Of a stretch of 64,000 nt of DNA, positions 37,753 through 46,432 are shown one piece after another; the stretch's first letter is position 1; every line of letters starts with the position of its first letter. A program made the position numbers and the translations under genes. The notes under the pieces were generated by a model. The model was not told the origin of the DNA. It saw only the letters and a list, made by a program, of their open reading frames with translations, and did no database searches. Source of the stretch: Betaproteobacteria bacterium SCN1 (GTDB lineage: Bacteria > Pseudomonadota > Gammaproteobacteria > Burkholderiales > Thiobacillaceae); the NCBI GenBank assembly GCA_008923315.1, contig WBSF01000004.1, positions 1 to 64,000 of the forward strand, read 5' to 3'.

Positions 37753-38460
37753 ATGCGCATCGCCCTGCTTGCTCTGGCCTGGCTGGCGTGCCAGCCGGTC
37801 GCGGCGGCCGACACGCCCGCCGCGACCGCACACGAAGCCGCGCCGGCCGGCGGCTGGATCGGCGCCACGCCGACGCCCTACGGCCCCCTTCTCATCCAGC
37901 AGGGCGCACCGCCTCCCTACCGGGACTACCAGATGAACCGCGTGCTTACGCCCGAGGAACGACAACGCTGGCTGCGGATGGCCATGCCCGCAATGGGCAA
38001 CCTGATGCAGATGGACGCACGCGAAGCGGCGAATTACTTCGCCATCAAATACAAGGCCAAGCCCGGCATCAGCTTCGACGAAGTTGTCGAATCCATGATG
38101 CTGCGCGCCAACAAGGTCAATCTCAAATTCGTCGGCAGCAACCTGATGTGGAAGGATTTCCAGGCGGTACTGGGGGACAGCACCGCGCCGCGCGTCGAGG
38201 TCTTCAGCTTCTGCGACATCGCGGTCGCCCGCGATCTGCTGCGCATCATTCCCGAAATGGTCGTTTTCCTGCCCTGCCGTATCGCCGTGATGGAAGACGG
38301 AGACAGGAACATCTGGGTGATGACGCTGGACTGGGACATCACCTGGCTCGACCTCGCAGGCAAGCAGATGGGTATCACGCCCGAATTGCGCAAAGGCGCA
38401 CAGGCGATCCGCGACAAGCTCGACGATGTCATGCGTGCCGGCGCGAACGGCGAACTCTGA
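37753..38460 (+). CDS. secreted DUF302 protein
   Basis: A 235-residue exported protein: signal peptide MRIALLALAWLACQPVAA, a Pro/Ala-rich linker, then a domain of the DUF302 kind (VEVFSFCDIAVARDLLRI, then VVFLPCRIAVMEDGDRNIW). Two Cys in the domain may pair. The first half (LTPEERQRWLRMAMPAMGNL) is a helical region. ATG 37753 has an AGGAG ribosome site; an ATG at 37726 is less likely. DUF302 proteins occur widely in sulfur-oxidising bacteria, and the function is unknown. Confidence 0.75.
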   Translation: MRIALLALAWLACQPVAAADTPAATAHEAAPAGGWIGATPTPYGPLLIQQGAPPPYRDYQMNRVLTPEERQRWLRMAMPAMGNLMQMDAREAANYFAIKYKAKPGISFDEVVESMMLRANKVNLKFVGSNLMWKDFQAVLGDSTAPRVEVFSFCDIAVARDLLRIIPEMVVFLPCRIAVMEDGDRNIWVMTLDWDITWLDLAGKQMGITPELRKGAQAIRDKLDDVMRAGANGEL

Positions 38461-38556
38461 ATCTGCCCGGCGGCATGCAACGCGACCGGCCCCGTCCGGT
38501 GCAAATGGACGCCTGCTTGCTATAGTCGCGGGCGATCCCTGACCCCGCCCGTCCGC

Positions 38557-39582
38557 ATGTCCACGCCGCTCGCCTCCTCCGCCACGCTCCAACAGACCTT
38601 TGCCGACGGCCTCGCTGCGATGCTCGCATCGCAGCGCAGCCTGGGCGTCCATATCCTCGTACTCGCCAACGCCGCCTACGACCCTGCGCTGTGGGTCCGG
38701 CTCGCATCCGCGCTCGAAGCCCGCCATGCCGAACTCGCCGAACGGACCGCAGATGCGCTCCGCTGCGGCGATGCCCTCGATGCCCCGGACGACGACGCGA
38801 TGGTCTTTCTCAAACTGATGGCCATCGGCTTCGAGCGACTTGGCCGGACGGAAAGCCGACGGGACGGCCCCTGGCGAGCCGCTTTCAATCCGCTGCGCGC
38901 ACTCCGGCCGCCACGCGCCAGCACCCAGCGCTTCGAGCGTCTGTGCCGCCCCTTCGATCCGGACGGTTTTCATTTCAACAAGCCGTTTCTGGCGAAAGAG
39001 ATTCTGTGGGCCGGCGAACTCGAAGGACAGCCCGCACGCCTGCTCTACAACAAATTTCCCTTCGCGCGCCTGCACGGCTTGCTGGTACCCGAGCCCGAAC
39101 GCCGGCTTCCACAGTACCTGACACCCGAACTGCACTGCTGGGCCTGGGCACTGTGCGCCCGGACCGGCGTGCCCGGTCTCTGCCTCGGCTACAACAGCGC
39201 CGGCGCGGGTGCGTCGGTGAATCACCTGCATTTCCAGAGCTTCGTCGGGGACAATGAGATACCGGTGCACGACCCGCGATTCGAACACAATGGCGGCAAG
39301 CTGGCGTATCCCCTGCCCTGCCTGCGCTTCGAAGACGCCGCGGCGGCATGGCGGCAAATCGAGGATATGCACCGGGGCGAACGGCCCTATAACCTGATCT
39401 ACAGCCGGGGAGCCCTGCACTGCATCGCACGCGTGCCGCAGGACGACCCGCGGCTCGACGCGCGCAGCCGCGGCTACGGCTGGAGCGAAATGGCTGGTGC
39501 GGTGACCGTGTTCAACCGCGCCGACTACGCGGCCTGGACCGGCACGGATTTCGCCGCGACCCTTGCGCGCTTCGCGCCCTGA
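38557..39582 (+). CDS. HIT-like nucleotide phosphorylase/transferase
   Basis: A 341-residue protein with a HIT/GalT-type active site, GASVNHLHFQSF, near residue 226, and YNKFPFARLHGLLVPEPE before it. This pattern resembles the DUF4922/ATP-adenylyltransferase and GDP-sugar phosphorylase families, which cleave nucleotide-sugar or dinucleotide phosphates through a His-nucleotide intermediate. The N-terminal 100 residues are a separate helical region. It stands alone on the plus strand and converges with the phosphodiesterase gene; stops are one base apart. Substrate cannot be told from sequence. Confidence 0.7.
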   Translation: MSTPLASSATLQQTFADGLAAMLASQRSLGVHILVLANAAYDPALWVRLASALEARHAELAERTADALRCGDALDAPDDDAMVFLKLMAIGFERLGRTESRRDGPWRAAFNPLRALRPPRASTQRFERLCRPFDPDGFHFNKPFLAKEILWAGELEGQPARLLYNKFPFARLHGLLVPEPERRLPQYLTPELHCWAWALCARTGVPGLCLGYNSAGAGASVNHLHFQSFVGDNEIPVHDPRFEHNGGKLAYPLPCLRFEDAAAAWRQIEDMHRGERPYNLIYSRGALHCIARVPQDDPRLDARSRGYGWSEMAGAVTVFNRADYAAWTGTDFAATLARFAP

Positions 39583-39583
39583 A

Positions 39584-40360
39584 TCACCAGACGATCGTCT
39601 GTCCCTGGATCAGGGCTTCCAGCTCCCGGCCGGGCACGGCAGCGCGCAACTCGTGCATGATCGCCGCCTCGTTGCCGGGTTTCAGATGCGTGATCCAGAC
39701 CTGGGGCGCAATCTTCAGCGCGTCGAGTTCCGCCGCCAGCGACTCGGGCCAGTGGTGTCTGGAAGCCCGTGCGATATCGGATAGCGCGTTTTCGAACGAG
39801 GTTTCGATGACAAGATGCCGCAAATCCGCCATGGCATTCACGGTCTCGACGAAGGCCGGACAGTGTGTGGTATCGCCGCTGAAAACCAGGCTGCCGCCCG
39901 ACGCGGCGATCCGGTAGCCGCAGGCGGGCACGACGTGATGCGCCGGCAGCGGCTGGAAACGCCGCGCGCCGATGGTCCGTGTCTCGCCGCGGGCGAGCGC
40001 CTCGAAACGCAGCCATGGCGCCCCCTTGTCCGGGATCTCGCGAAAATCCGGCCACAGCTTCCAGTTGAATAGATGCGCAGACAGCACGTCGAGTACCTCG
40101 GGCAACGCATGCACGGTCACCGGCGCAGTACGCTGGTCGCCCACGCTGTCGAGCAGGAGCGGCAGACCGAGTACATGGTCGAGATGCGCATGCGTGAGGA
40201 AAACATGATCGATCTTCAGCAGCTGCCCGAAATCGAGCGTGGTGACACCCGTGCCGACGTCGATCAGCACGTCGTCGTCGATCATGAGGCAGGTGGTATG
40301 GCGGCCGCTGCCGATGCCGCCGCTGCACCCCAGAACCGTCAGTCGCGTGGTCCGTTCCAT
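39584..40360 (-). CDS. class II 3',5'-cyclic-nucleotide phosphodiesterase
   Basis: A 258-residue metallo-beta-lactamase-fold enzyme of the PDEase_II kind. Zinc ligands are in THAHLDHVLGLP near residue 57, His in LPAHHVVP, Asp in VFSGDTTHC and His in WITHLKPGNE. It would hydrolyse cAMP (or cGMP) to the 5'-monophosphate. It lies 75 bases downstream of a class III adenylate cyclase on the same strand, so the same transcript may encode maker and breaker of the messenger. Confidence 0.85.
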   Translation of the reverse strand: MERTTRLTVLGCSGGIGSGRHTTCLMIDDDVLIDVGTGVTTLDFGQLLKIDHVFLTHAHLDHVLGLPLLLDSVGDQRTAPVTVHALPEVLDVLSAHLFNWKLWPDFREIPDKGAPWLRFEALARGETRTIGARRFQPLPAHHVVPACGYRIAASGGSLVFSGDTTHCPAFVETVNAMADLRHLVIETSFENALSDIARASRHHWPESLAAELDALKIAPQVWITHLKPGNEAAIMHELRAAVPGRELEALIQGQTIVW

Positions 40361-40435
40361 TTGTCCGGCCGGGCCATCGCCCGGATGATAGTGGTTTGCG
40401 GGCCGGAAGGCCGGCCCTGTCCCCGCATGCCTCGC

Positions 40436-42649
40436 CTACTTGGTCGTGTAGACGAATACGCCGTCCCAGTCTGCGGGCGGCGGCGCCTCGCGAAAATGCG
40501 CAATGCGTTCCAGGTAGATATCGTACAGCGCCTGCGGCGAACGGGCTTTGAGCCCGGTCAGCGCAGCCTCGGCACCGGCCCAGTCCTGCTTTTGATAGCA
40601 CGCGTAGGCCGCTTCGAATTCGGCGGCGGCGCGGCGCATCCCGTCCGGCAACCCGGCTTTGTCGCCCAGCGGCGTGTAAATGGCGACGGGCTTTTCCTTG
40701 CCCTTGACGCGCACATCGTCGATCTTCATGTACGCATGCCCCGAATCCGCCTCGACCGTGGCCTGCGTCGCCAGGATGCCCACGCCGTACTGCTTGGTGA
40801 TGCCCTCCAGCCGCGAGCCCAGATTCACCGCGTCGCCCATCACGGTATAGCTCATGCGGAATTCCGAGCCCATGTTACCCACGCTCATGCGGCCCGTGTT
40901 CACGCCCACGCCGATCTTCACTTCCGGCCAGCCGCGCGCGGCGAAATCCCGGTTCAGGTCGGGCAGGGCCGCCTGCATGGCCAGCGCAGTGCGCACGGCG
41001 CGCGTCGCGTGATCGGGCAGATCGACCGGCGCGTTCCAGAAAGCCATGATCGCGTCGCCGATGTATTTGTCGATGGTGCCACGCTGTTCCTGCACGATGC
41101 GTGTCATGGTCGACAGATAGGCATTCAGCACCTCGGCCAGTTCGGCCGGCGGCAGTTTCTCCGAAAAATCGGTGAAACCGCGGATGTCCGAGAACAGCAC
41201 CGTCATGTCGCGGGACTGGCCCTCCATCGTGTAATGCGCCGGGTCACGGCTCATTTCCGTGGCCAGCTCGGGCGGCACGTACTGGCCGAACAGGCGCGTG
41301 ATCTGCCGTTTGCTGCGCGATTCGGCAAAGAACCCATAGGCCGTGTTGAGGGCATACAGCCCGAAAACCGTCAGCATCGGCGCGGCCAGCGGCACGACCC
41401 AATAGCGGTTCCAGGCGGCGGCGTAAGCCGCCAGCAAGGCGCCCAGCAGCGTCAGCGTCGCCGCGAGGCCAGCCACCGGCCCGAAACGCAGCAGCACGGC
41501 CGTCAGCACGGCCCCCAGCACCAGCACCGCGAGCAGCCGCGCATCTTGCGACCAGGGCGGTGTGCTGCGGGTGACGCCGTCCAGCATGCCTGCGATCAGG
41601 TGGGCGTGGATTTCGACACCGGGAAAAGCGCCCGAGAACGGCGTGACGCGCAGGTCCGCCAGCCCCGGCGCGGTCGATCCGACCAGCACGATGCGGTTCT
41701 CCAGCTGCGCCACCGGTGCCCGGCCGGCCAGCACTTCGGCCGCTGACACGTAGGGGAACGGCGCGCCGGCGCGGTAGGGCACGTATACGCTGCCGTCTGT
41801 GGACAACGGTACGCGCAGGCCGCCCACCTCGATCCAGGGGGCACGGTAGTCGCGGCCCCCCCCGTGCAGCCCGTCCGCACCCGCAAGCGGCGCATCGCCG
41901 CCGAAGGCAATGCCGAGCGTGGAGGCGGACAAAGACAGGTAGTAGCCGTCGCCGTAGGGCGCGACGAGCTGCATGCGGCGCGCGGTACCATCCGTATCGG
42001 CCCGCATATTGAAGAAGCCGGCAGCCGGCGCGGCAGCCTGGAACCGTTCGAGGTTGGCGCCGTAGCCGGCGGCAGGCTCGCCCGGTGCGAGCGGAGCGAA
42101 TGCATGCGCCGCCAGGGCAGGCGGCGGCAGGCGGCCGGTCTTCGCATCGCCAAACCCGGCGGGAATGAAGTAATAACCGAGCGAAACCGGCTTCTCGGCC
42201 AGCGCCTGCGCAAAGCGCGCATCGTAATCGAGCGCCGGCGCGAGACGTGCGACCTCGGCCCGAAAGGCGCGGTTGTTCGCGAGATCGCTTTGCGCCAGCC
42301 GTTCCAGGTTCGCCAGGCCGGAACTGGTGTCGGGTTCGGCGAAGACCACGTCGAAACCGACCGCCGCCACGCCGTAGCGGTCGAACAGCTGCCCGACCAG
42401 GCGGGTCATGACGTCGCGGTTCCACGGCCAGCGGCCCACCGCTTTCAGGCTGGCTTCGTCAATGTCGAGAATGGCGATGCGGTCGTCCGGGCCGGCGGGC
42501 GCAGTGCGTTTGAGCCACGCGTCGTACAGCCAGGCTTCGGCCCGCTCGACGGGCGGAATGGTCAGCATGCCTGCGACATGCGCCGCCATCAGCAGGACGA
42601 CCAGCGCGGACAGCGCAGCCTGGGCCAGCCGGGATGCGGCGCGCTTCAC
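40436..42649 (-). CDS. CHASE2-domain class III adenylate cyclase
   Basis: A 737-residue membrane cyclase. After one N-terminal helix comes a large periplasmic CHASE2 sensor (about 40-340), then three membrane helices, and a class III cyclase domain. Metal Asp488 is in LFSDIRGFTDF, the second Asp in KYIGDAIMAFW, with the substrate Lys in GTIDKYIGD and the adenine-selecting Asp in TVMGDAVNLGSRLE; the full set predicts cAMP. A C-terminal tail after the cyclase holds a short TPR-like helix. The start overlaps the M48 protease stop (ATGA). Confidence 0.92.
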   Translation of the reverse strand: MKRAASRLAQAALSALVVLLMAAHVAGMLTIPPVERAEAWLYDAWLKRTAPAGPDDRIAILDIDEASLKAVGRWPWNRDVMTRLVGQLFDRYGVAAVGFDVVFAEPDTSSGLANLERLAQSDLANNRAFRAEVARLAPALDYDARFAQALAEKPVSLGYYFIPAGFGDAKTGRLPPPALAAHAFAPLAPGEPAAGYGANLERFQAAAPAAGFFNMRADTDGTARRMQLVAPYGDGYYLSLSASTLGIAFGGDAPLAGADGLHGGGRDYRAPWIEVGGLRVPLSTDGSVYVPYRAGAPFPYVSAAEVLAGRAPVAQLENRIVLVGSTAPGLADLRVTPFSGAFPGVEIHAHLIAGMLDGVTRSTPPWSQDARLLAVLVLGAVLTAVLLRFGPVAGLAATLTLLGALLAAYAAAWNRYWVVPLAAPMLTVFGLYALNTAYGFFAESRSKRQITRLFGQYVPPELATEMSRDPAHYTMEGQSRDMTVLFSDIRGFTDFSEKLPPAELAEVLNAYLSTMTRIVQEQRGTIDKYIGDAIMAFWNAPVDLPDHATRAVRTALAMQAALPDLNRDFAARGWPEVKIGVGVNTGRMSVGNMGSEFRMSYTVMGDAVNLGSRLEGITKQYGVGILATQATVEADSGHAYMKIDDVRVKGKEKPVAIYTPLGDKAGLPDGMRRAAAEFEAAYACYQKQDWAGAEAALTGLKARSPQALYDIYLERIAHFREAPPPADWDGVFVYTTK

Positions 42650-43596
42650 TTGATGCGGTAGAAGCGGTCGGGCAGATCCTTGCCGCGCACGTTGTCCATG
42701 CGTCCGCCAACCGCCTCGCCCAGCGCCGCCAGCCGGTCCGCCGGATGCGGATGGGTCTTGTAGAGCAGGCTGGTACGCTCATCCTTGGCAGGCAGTCCCG
42801 CCATGTCCTGCAACACGGTCGGCAGCCCCCAGGGATCGTAGCCCGCCCGCGCAGCAAACACCATGCCGATGCGGTCGGCCTCGAACTCGGCCTCCTTGTC
42901 GAGGCCGCGCGCCATGATCTCGGCACCATTGCCGATCAGGTTCTGCACGATCTGGTCGCTGCCCTGCGCCTTGTTGCTGGCTGCCTGCCCCAGTGCGCCG
43001 ATCAACGTCGATTGCTTGAGCACCTTGAGGTGATGCTTCTGGGTCACGTGCGCAATTTCGTGCCCCAATACGCCGGCCAGTTCGGCTTCGTTATCGAGCA
43101 GACGGTACAGCCCCTTGGTGACAAAGACGTAGCCGCCGGGCGCCGCAAAGGCGTTGATGTCTTCCGTATCGAGCACACCGAAGCGCCAGGTCACATCGCT
43201 GCGCCCGCTCTGCAGGGCAACCCAGTTGCCGACCAGATTGACGTAGCGCTGCAGCGCGTCGTCACGCACCAGCGACACCGCGCCGAGCAGGTTGCCGGCG
43301 ATCTGGTGACCGATGCGGTTTTCGTCTTCCAGCGAATAGTCGCCGAACAGCGCGAACCCCAGCTGCCGGGCATCGATCTTCTGCTTGGCAGGCGGCGGGT
43401 TCGCCGCGGCATTCTGCGTGGTGGCCGGCTGCTGCGCCGGCGCGGTCTGCGCAGGCTGCTGGGGCTGCTTCGACTTGTCCTTCTTGTCCAGTTCCTTGTT
43501 GATCCGTTCTTCCAGAATCTTGCCCAGATCGAACGCGTTCGCCTGCGTGCTCGCCGCGGTGAGCGCAAGCGCGATGACCAGCCAGCGCGCTTTCAT
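42646..43596 (-). CDS. secreted M48-family metalloprotease
   Basis: A 316-residue exported zinc peptidase: signal peptide MKARWLVIALALTAASTQANA, a low-complexity Lys/Gln/Pro/Ala linker (about 35-75), then the peptidase with LGHEIAHVTQKH (HExxH) near residue 183 and the third ligand in EFEADRIGMVFAARAGY. It resembles LoiP/YcaL/BepA-like envelope proteases without the TPR domain. It begins one base inside the SH3 gene stop and overlaps the cyclase start by four, so the three form a coupled operon. Confidence 0.88.
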   Translation of the reverse strand: MKARWLVIALALTAASTQANAFDLGKILEERINKELDKKDKSKQPQQPAQTAPAQQPATTQNAAANPPPAKQKIDARQLGFALFGDYSLEDENRIGHQIAGNLLGAVSLVRDDALQRYVNLVGNWVALQSGRSDVTWRFGVLDTEDINAFAAPGGYVFVTKGLYRLLDNEAELAGVLGHEIAHVTQKHHLKVLKQSTLIGALGQAASNKAQGSDQIVQNLIGNGAEIMARGLDKEAEFEADRIGMVFAARAGYDPWGLPTVLQDMAGLPAKDERTSLLYKTHPHPADRLAALGEAVGGRMDNVRGKDLPDRFYRIK

Positions 43597-44126
43597 CAGT
43601 TGTTCCCCCACGACGAAGACGACTGCTTGGGTTCGGGGCCTGGCAGCGCCGGCACGCTGGCGGCCGCCAGACCGCCCTGCGACGCAAAACTGCGGGCCTG
43701 CGCACCGGATACGCCCTGCGCTTCCAGCCGCGCCATTTCCTCCGGATTGAATTTCGCCGTTTTCAGTTCCTCGTCGTTGAGGCCGCGCAGGCCGGCCACT
43801 GCAACGACGCGGCTGGGGTCGGATTTGGTGGTGGCGGCACCGACCACGTCGCCGATGCCCGCACCGCCCAGCCCGCCCGCCCCGACCCGCACCGAAAGCA
43901 GGCGTATCCAGCCGGTGGTCCTGCCTGCCGTGACGCGCAGCCAGCCGCCCTGTTTGGACAGAACTTCGACATTTGCACCTTTGGCGACGCTGCCCGCGAC
44001 GGTCGCGGCAGCGCTCGGCTGGGCGTACAGCTTGTCGTTGCGCAGGACGGTGCCGGGCGCGGCCCAGGCTGTCGATACCGCCAGACATGCCGCCAGCGCG
44101 GCGAACGGAATGCGAAATCGTTTCAT
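43596..44126 (-). CDS. secreted SH3-domain protein
   Basis: A 176-residue exported protein with a signal peptide (MKRFRIPFAALAACLAVSTA) followed by a bacterial SH3 domain (LYAQPSAAATVAGSVAKGA to TGWIRLLSVRV). A Gly-rich stretch and a helical C-terminal tail ending in SSSSWGNN come next. Bacterial SH3 domains usually bind cell wall peptides. GGAGAACCC provides the ribosome site for ATG 44126. It is the first gene of the SH3-M48-cyclase operon and is divergent from the mlaE-like gene 121 bases away. Confidence 0.83.
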   Translation of the reverse strand: MKRFRIPFAALAACLAVSTAWAAPGTVLRNDKLYAQPSAAATVAGSVAKGANVEVLSKQGGWLRVTAGRTTGWIRLLSVRVGAGGLGGAGIGDVVGAATTKSDPSRVVAVAGLRGLNDEELKTAKFNPEEMARLEAQGVSGAQARSFASQGGLAAASVPALPGPEPKQSSSSWGNN

Positions 44127-44247
44127 CGTTCGGGTTCTCCTCTGCTTGCAAGACTGTAGGGGCTGGCCTGCAATGGCGCAAGCCTTGACGACGCCGTGCA
44201 CGCGACGGCCCGGACCGCAATGCTCCGGGGCCTGATAAGATGCCGCG

Positions 44248-45042
44248 ATGCGTTTTCTCGAGGCTTCCATCGAATCGCTCGGCGCCAAGATCACCGGCTG
44301 GTTCGCCGTCGGCTACGGCACTTTCGCCTTTCTCGGCCGCGCCCTGCTGCTGCTGCTGGACCGCACCACATGGAACCGTGCGACTTTCGATGTGGTGGTC
44401 AAGCAGGTGTACTTCACCGCCGTGCAGATCCTCCATGTTTTTCTCGGCTATGCGCTCATCATTTCGTGGCTGATCGTCACCATCATTCTCTCCACCGCGC
44501 GCGAATTCGGCCTGACCGAATTCGCCATGGAGATGACCATCCGCGTACTCGTGCTCGAACTGCTGCCTTTCCTCACCGCGCTGTTCGTCGCACTGCGTTC
44601 GGGCAGCGCGATCAATACCGAGATTGCGCTGATGCGCGTGAACAACGAATTGGATGCGCTTGCGCATTGCAAGGTTCCGCCGATGCAGTTCGAGTTTCTG
44701 CCGCGCCTGATCGGCGGCGTGGTATCGGTCGTTGCGCTGGCAAGCCTCGCCGGACTGCTCGCGCTGCTGCTCGCTTATCTGTCGATCTACGGCCTGAGCA
44801 TGGCCGGCTTCGAGGCCTTTACACGTACCGTCGCCAGGATCTTTGATTTCCGCATCGTCGCCGGTCTGGCCGTCAAATGCGCGCTGTTCGGCCTGGCCGT
44901 GACGCTGATCCCGGTGACGGCGGGCCTCGAAACGCCGAAAAAACTGTTCATGGTGCCCGTCTCCGTGCTGCGCGGCATGATGCGGGTGTTCTTCGCCATC
45001 GTCGCAATCGAGGTGCTGTCATTGGCGCTCAAGTACATCTGA
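44248..45042 (+). CDS. MlaE-family ABC transporter permease
   Basis: A 264-residue membrane protein of the MlaE type (lipid or solvent-tolerance transporters). The MlaE signature is visible in LVLELLPFLTALFVALRSGSAI and AINTEIALMRVNNELDALA, with five or six membrane helices. It should pair with an ATPase and an MlaD subunit to move phospholipid between membranes. It opens a four-gene operon whose other junctions are four-base overlaps. The expected Walker-containing ATPase gene is absent in place; only a remnant follows. Confidence 0.88.
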   Translation: MRFLEASIESLGAKITGWFAVGYGTFAFLGRALLLLLDRTTWNRATFDVVVKQVYFTAVQILHVFLGYALIISWLIVTIILSTAREFGLTEFAMEMTIRVLVLELLPFLTALFVALRSGSAINTEIALMRVNNELDALAHCKVPPMQFEFLPRLIGGVVSVVALASLAGLLALLLAYLSIYGLSMAGFEAFTRTVARIFDFRIVAGLAVKCALFGLAVTLIPVTAGLETPKKLFMVPVSVLRGMMRVFFAIVAIEVLSLALKYI

Positions 45043-45476
45043 CCGCGTTCGCCGACCGCGCCGCGCTGGAGGCGGCCGTGACCGCGCTGGGCGACGACGT
45101 GGCCCGCGTGGCGCCCGACCTGCCGCTGCGCGCCAATCTGTCCGCGCTCGACAACATCGCGCTGATCCCGCTCTATCAGCGGCATTACGATGCGGCCGAC
45201 TCGGCCCGTCAGGCGCTGGCCATGCTGGATGCACTCGGCCACGCGACGATCGCGCCACTGCGCGATCCGGACATGACGCCCGCGCAGCGTTTCGTCACGC
45301 AGCTCGCGCGCGCGCTGATGCTGCGGCGTCCACGGCTGGTCATCGACCGGCCCGGCGCCATGCTTTACGATGTGCCCTACCCCGATTTCATCCGCCGGCT
45401 CGCCGCGCAGCCTGCGATGAGCGGCACGTGGGACATCTACGATTTCAGCTGGAACCAGGTGCTCTATCCACGATGA
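45039..45476 (+). CDS. degenerate MlaF-like ATPase remnant without Walker A
   Basis: A 145-residue frame fits the second half of an ABC ATPase: LRANLSALDNIALIPLYQRH corresponds to the Q-loop/helical region, TPAQRFVTQLARALMLRRP to the signature and following helix (the LSGGQ core is gone), and RLVIDRPGAMLYD to Walker B, where the usual Asp-Glu is Asp-Arg. No Walker A exists. No ATG is available; CTG 45039, overlapping the mlaE TGA as CTGA, matches the style of the other junctions, while GTG 45078 or 45099 are alternatives. The open frame over 400 bases and strict coupling to mlaD argue against simple decay. Confidence 0.6.
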   Translation: MTAFADRAALEAAVTALGDDVARVAPDLPLRANLSALDNIALIPLYQRHYDAADSARQALAMLDALGHATIAPLRDPDMTPAQRFVTQLARALMLRRPRLVIDRPGAMLYDVPYPDFIRRLAAQPAMSGTWDIYDFSWNQVLYPR

Positions 45477-46432
45477 ACGCAACCTCCAATCCGTTCCATT
45501 TCAAGGTCGGCCTGTTCGCGGCCGGCACCCTGCTGCTGGTCGGCGTGTTCCTCGTCTACCTGTTGCACGCGCGCGGCGTGTTCGAGCCCACCTACCGGCT
45601 GAACCTCGCCGCGACCAGCGCCGATGGCGTGGCACCCGGCGTACCGCTGGTGTTTTCGGGGATCGAGATCGGCAGCGTCGCCTCGCTCGGCCTGAACGAC
45701 GACGGCGGGATCGTAATCCGCATCGAACTCCTGCAGCGCAACGCGAAATGGCTGCGTCAGACCAGCAGCTTCACACTCGACAAGCCGCTGGTCGGCGGTG
45801 CCAAGATTCGTGTCGATTCGCCCGATCTGAAAGCCGAGCCGCTGCCGGACGGTTCGACGATGCTGCTGGTCACGTCCGACGTCAGCAAGGAAATCCCGGC
45901 CCTGGTCGAACGCGTGAAAGCCATTCTGGCCAACGTCGAGCATCTCACCCGCCAGGACGGCGAAATCAACGCCACGCTGGCCAACGTGAAGACCGTCACC
46001 GACCGCATGACCGGTGACTACGGCGTGCTCGAAGGCATCCTCGGTAGCCCGGAAAAAGCGCGCGCCGTGACCGATTCGCTGGAAAAGACCCGCGCGCTCG
46101 TCGCCAAACTCGACAGCCTCGCCCTGAGAATGGACGGCATGGCTGCCAAAACCGACAGCTGGCTGTTCGATCCGAACGGTGTGGCCGAACACACGCGCGA
46201 ATCGCTGGTCCAGGTGCGCCACATGCTGGACGACGCGCAGTCCAGCCTGAAGAAGGCCGATGCGCTGATGGCCAACGCGGTCGACATTTCGGCCAACGTC
46301 AAGGACGGCACGCAGGACATCGCAAAGCTGCGCGCCGAGATCGACGACGCCGTGCGCAAGGCCAACGCCCTGGTCAACGAGATCAACAAAAAATGGCCGT
46401 TCGCGCGTGACCCCGAGGTGAAATTGCCATGA
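45473..46432 (+). CDS. MlaD-family (MCE) lipid transport protein
   Basis: A 319-residue protein with one N-terminal membrane helix (KVGLFAAGTLLLVGVFLVYL) and an MCE domain (about 40-125: DGVAPGVPLVFSGIEIGSV, FTLDKPLVGGAKI). A long helical C-terminal tail (about 140-310) suggests a coiled needle or tunnel as in PqiB/LetB relatives. MCE proteins form hexameric rings that carry lipids across the periplasm. It starts as ATGA over the ATPase remnant stop and ends as ATGA into a lipoprotein gene. All parts needed for periplasmic transport except an active ATPase are encoded. Confidence 0.88.
   Translation: MNATSNPFHFKVGLFAAGTLLLVGVFLVYLLHARGVFEPTYRLNLAATSADGVAPGVPLVFSGIEIGSVASLGLNDDGGIVIRIELLQRNAKWLRQTSSFTLDKPLVGGAKIRVDSPDLKAEPLPDGSTMLLVTSDVSKEIPALVERVKAILANVEHLTRQDGEINATLANVKTVTDRMTGDYGVLEGILGSPEKARAVTDSLEKTRALVAKLDSLALRMDGMAAKTDSWLFDPNGVAEHTRESLVQVRHMLDDAQSSLKKADALMANAVDISANVKDGTQDIAKLRAEIDDAVRKANALVNEINKKWPFARDPEVKLP

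Noticed and set aside
34053-37868. A 1271-codon open frame on the minus strand
   Set aside because: It is antisense to the iron ATPase and the histidine kinase, both with complete family motifs; the translation is low-complexity with no domain. GC-rich codons leave such frames open.
42634-44235. A 533-codon plus-strand frame over the M48 and SH3 genes
   Set aside because: Antisense to two coupled genes with signal peptides and HExxH; no recognisable domain itself.
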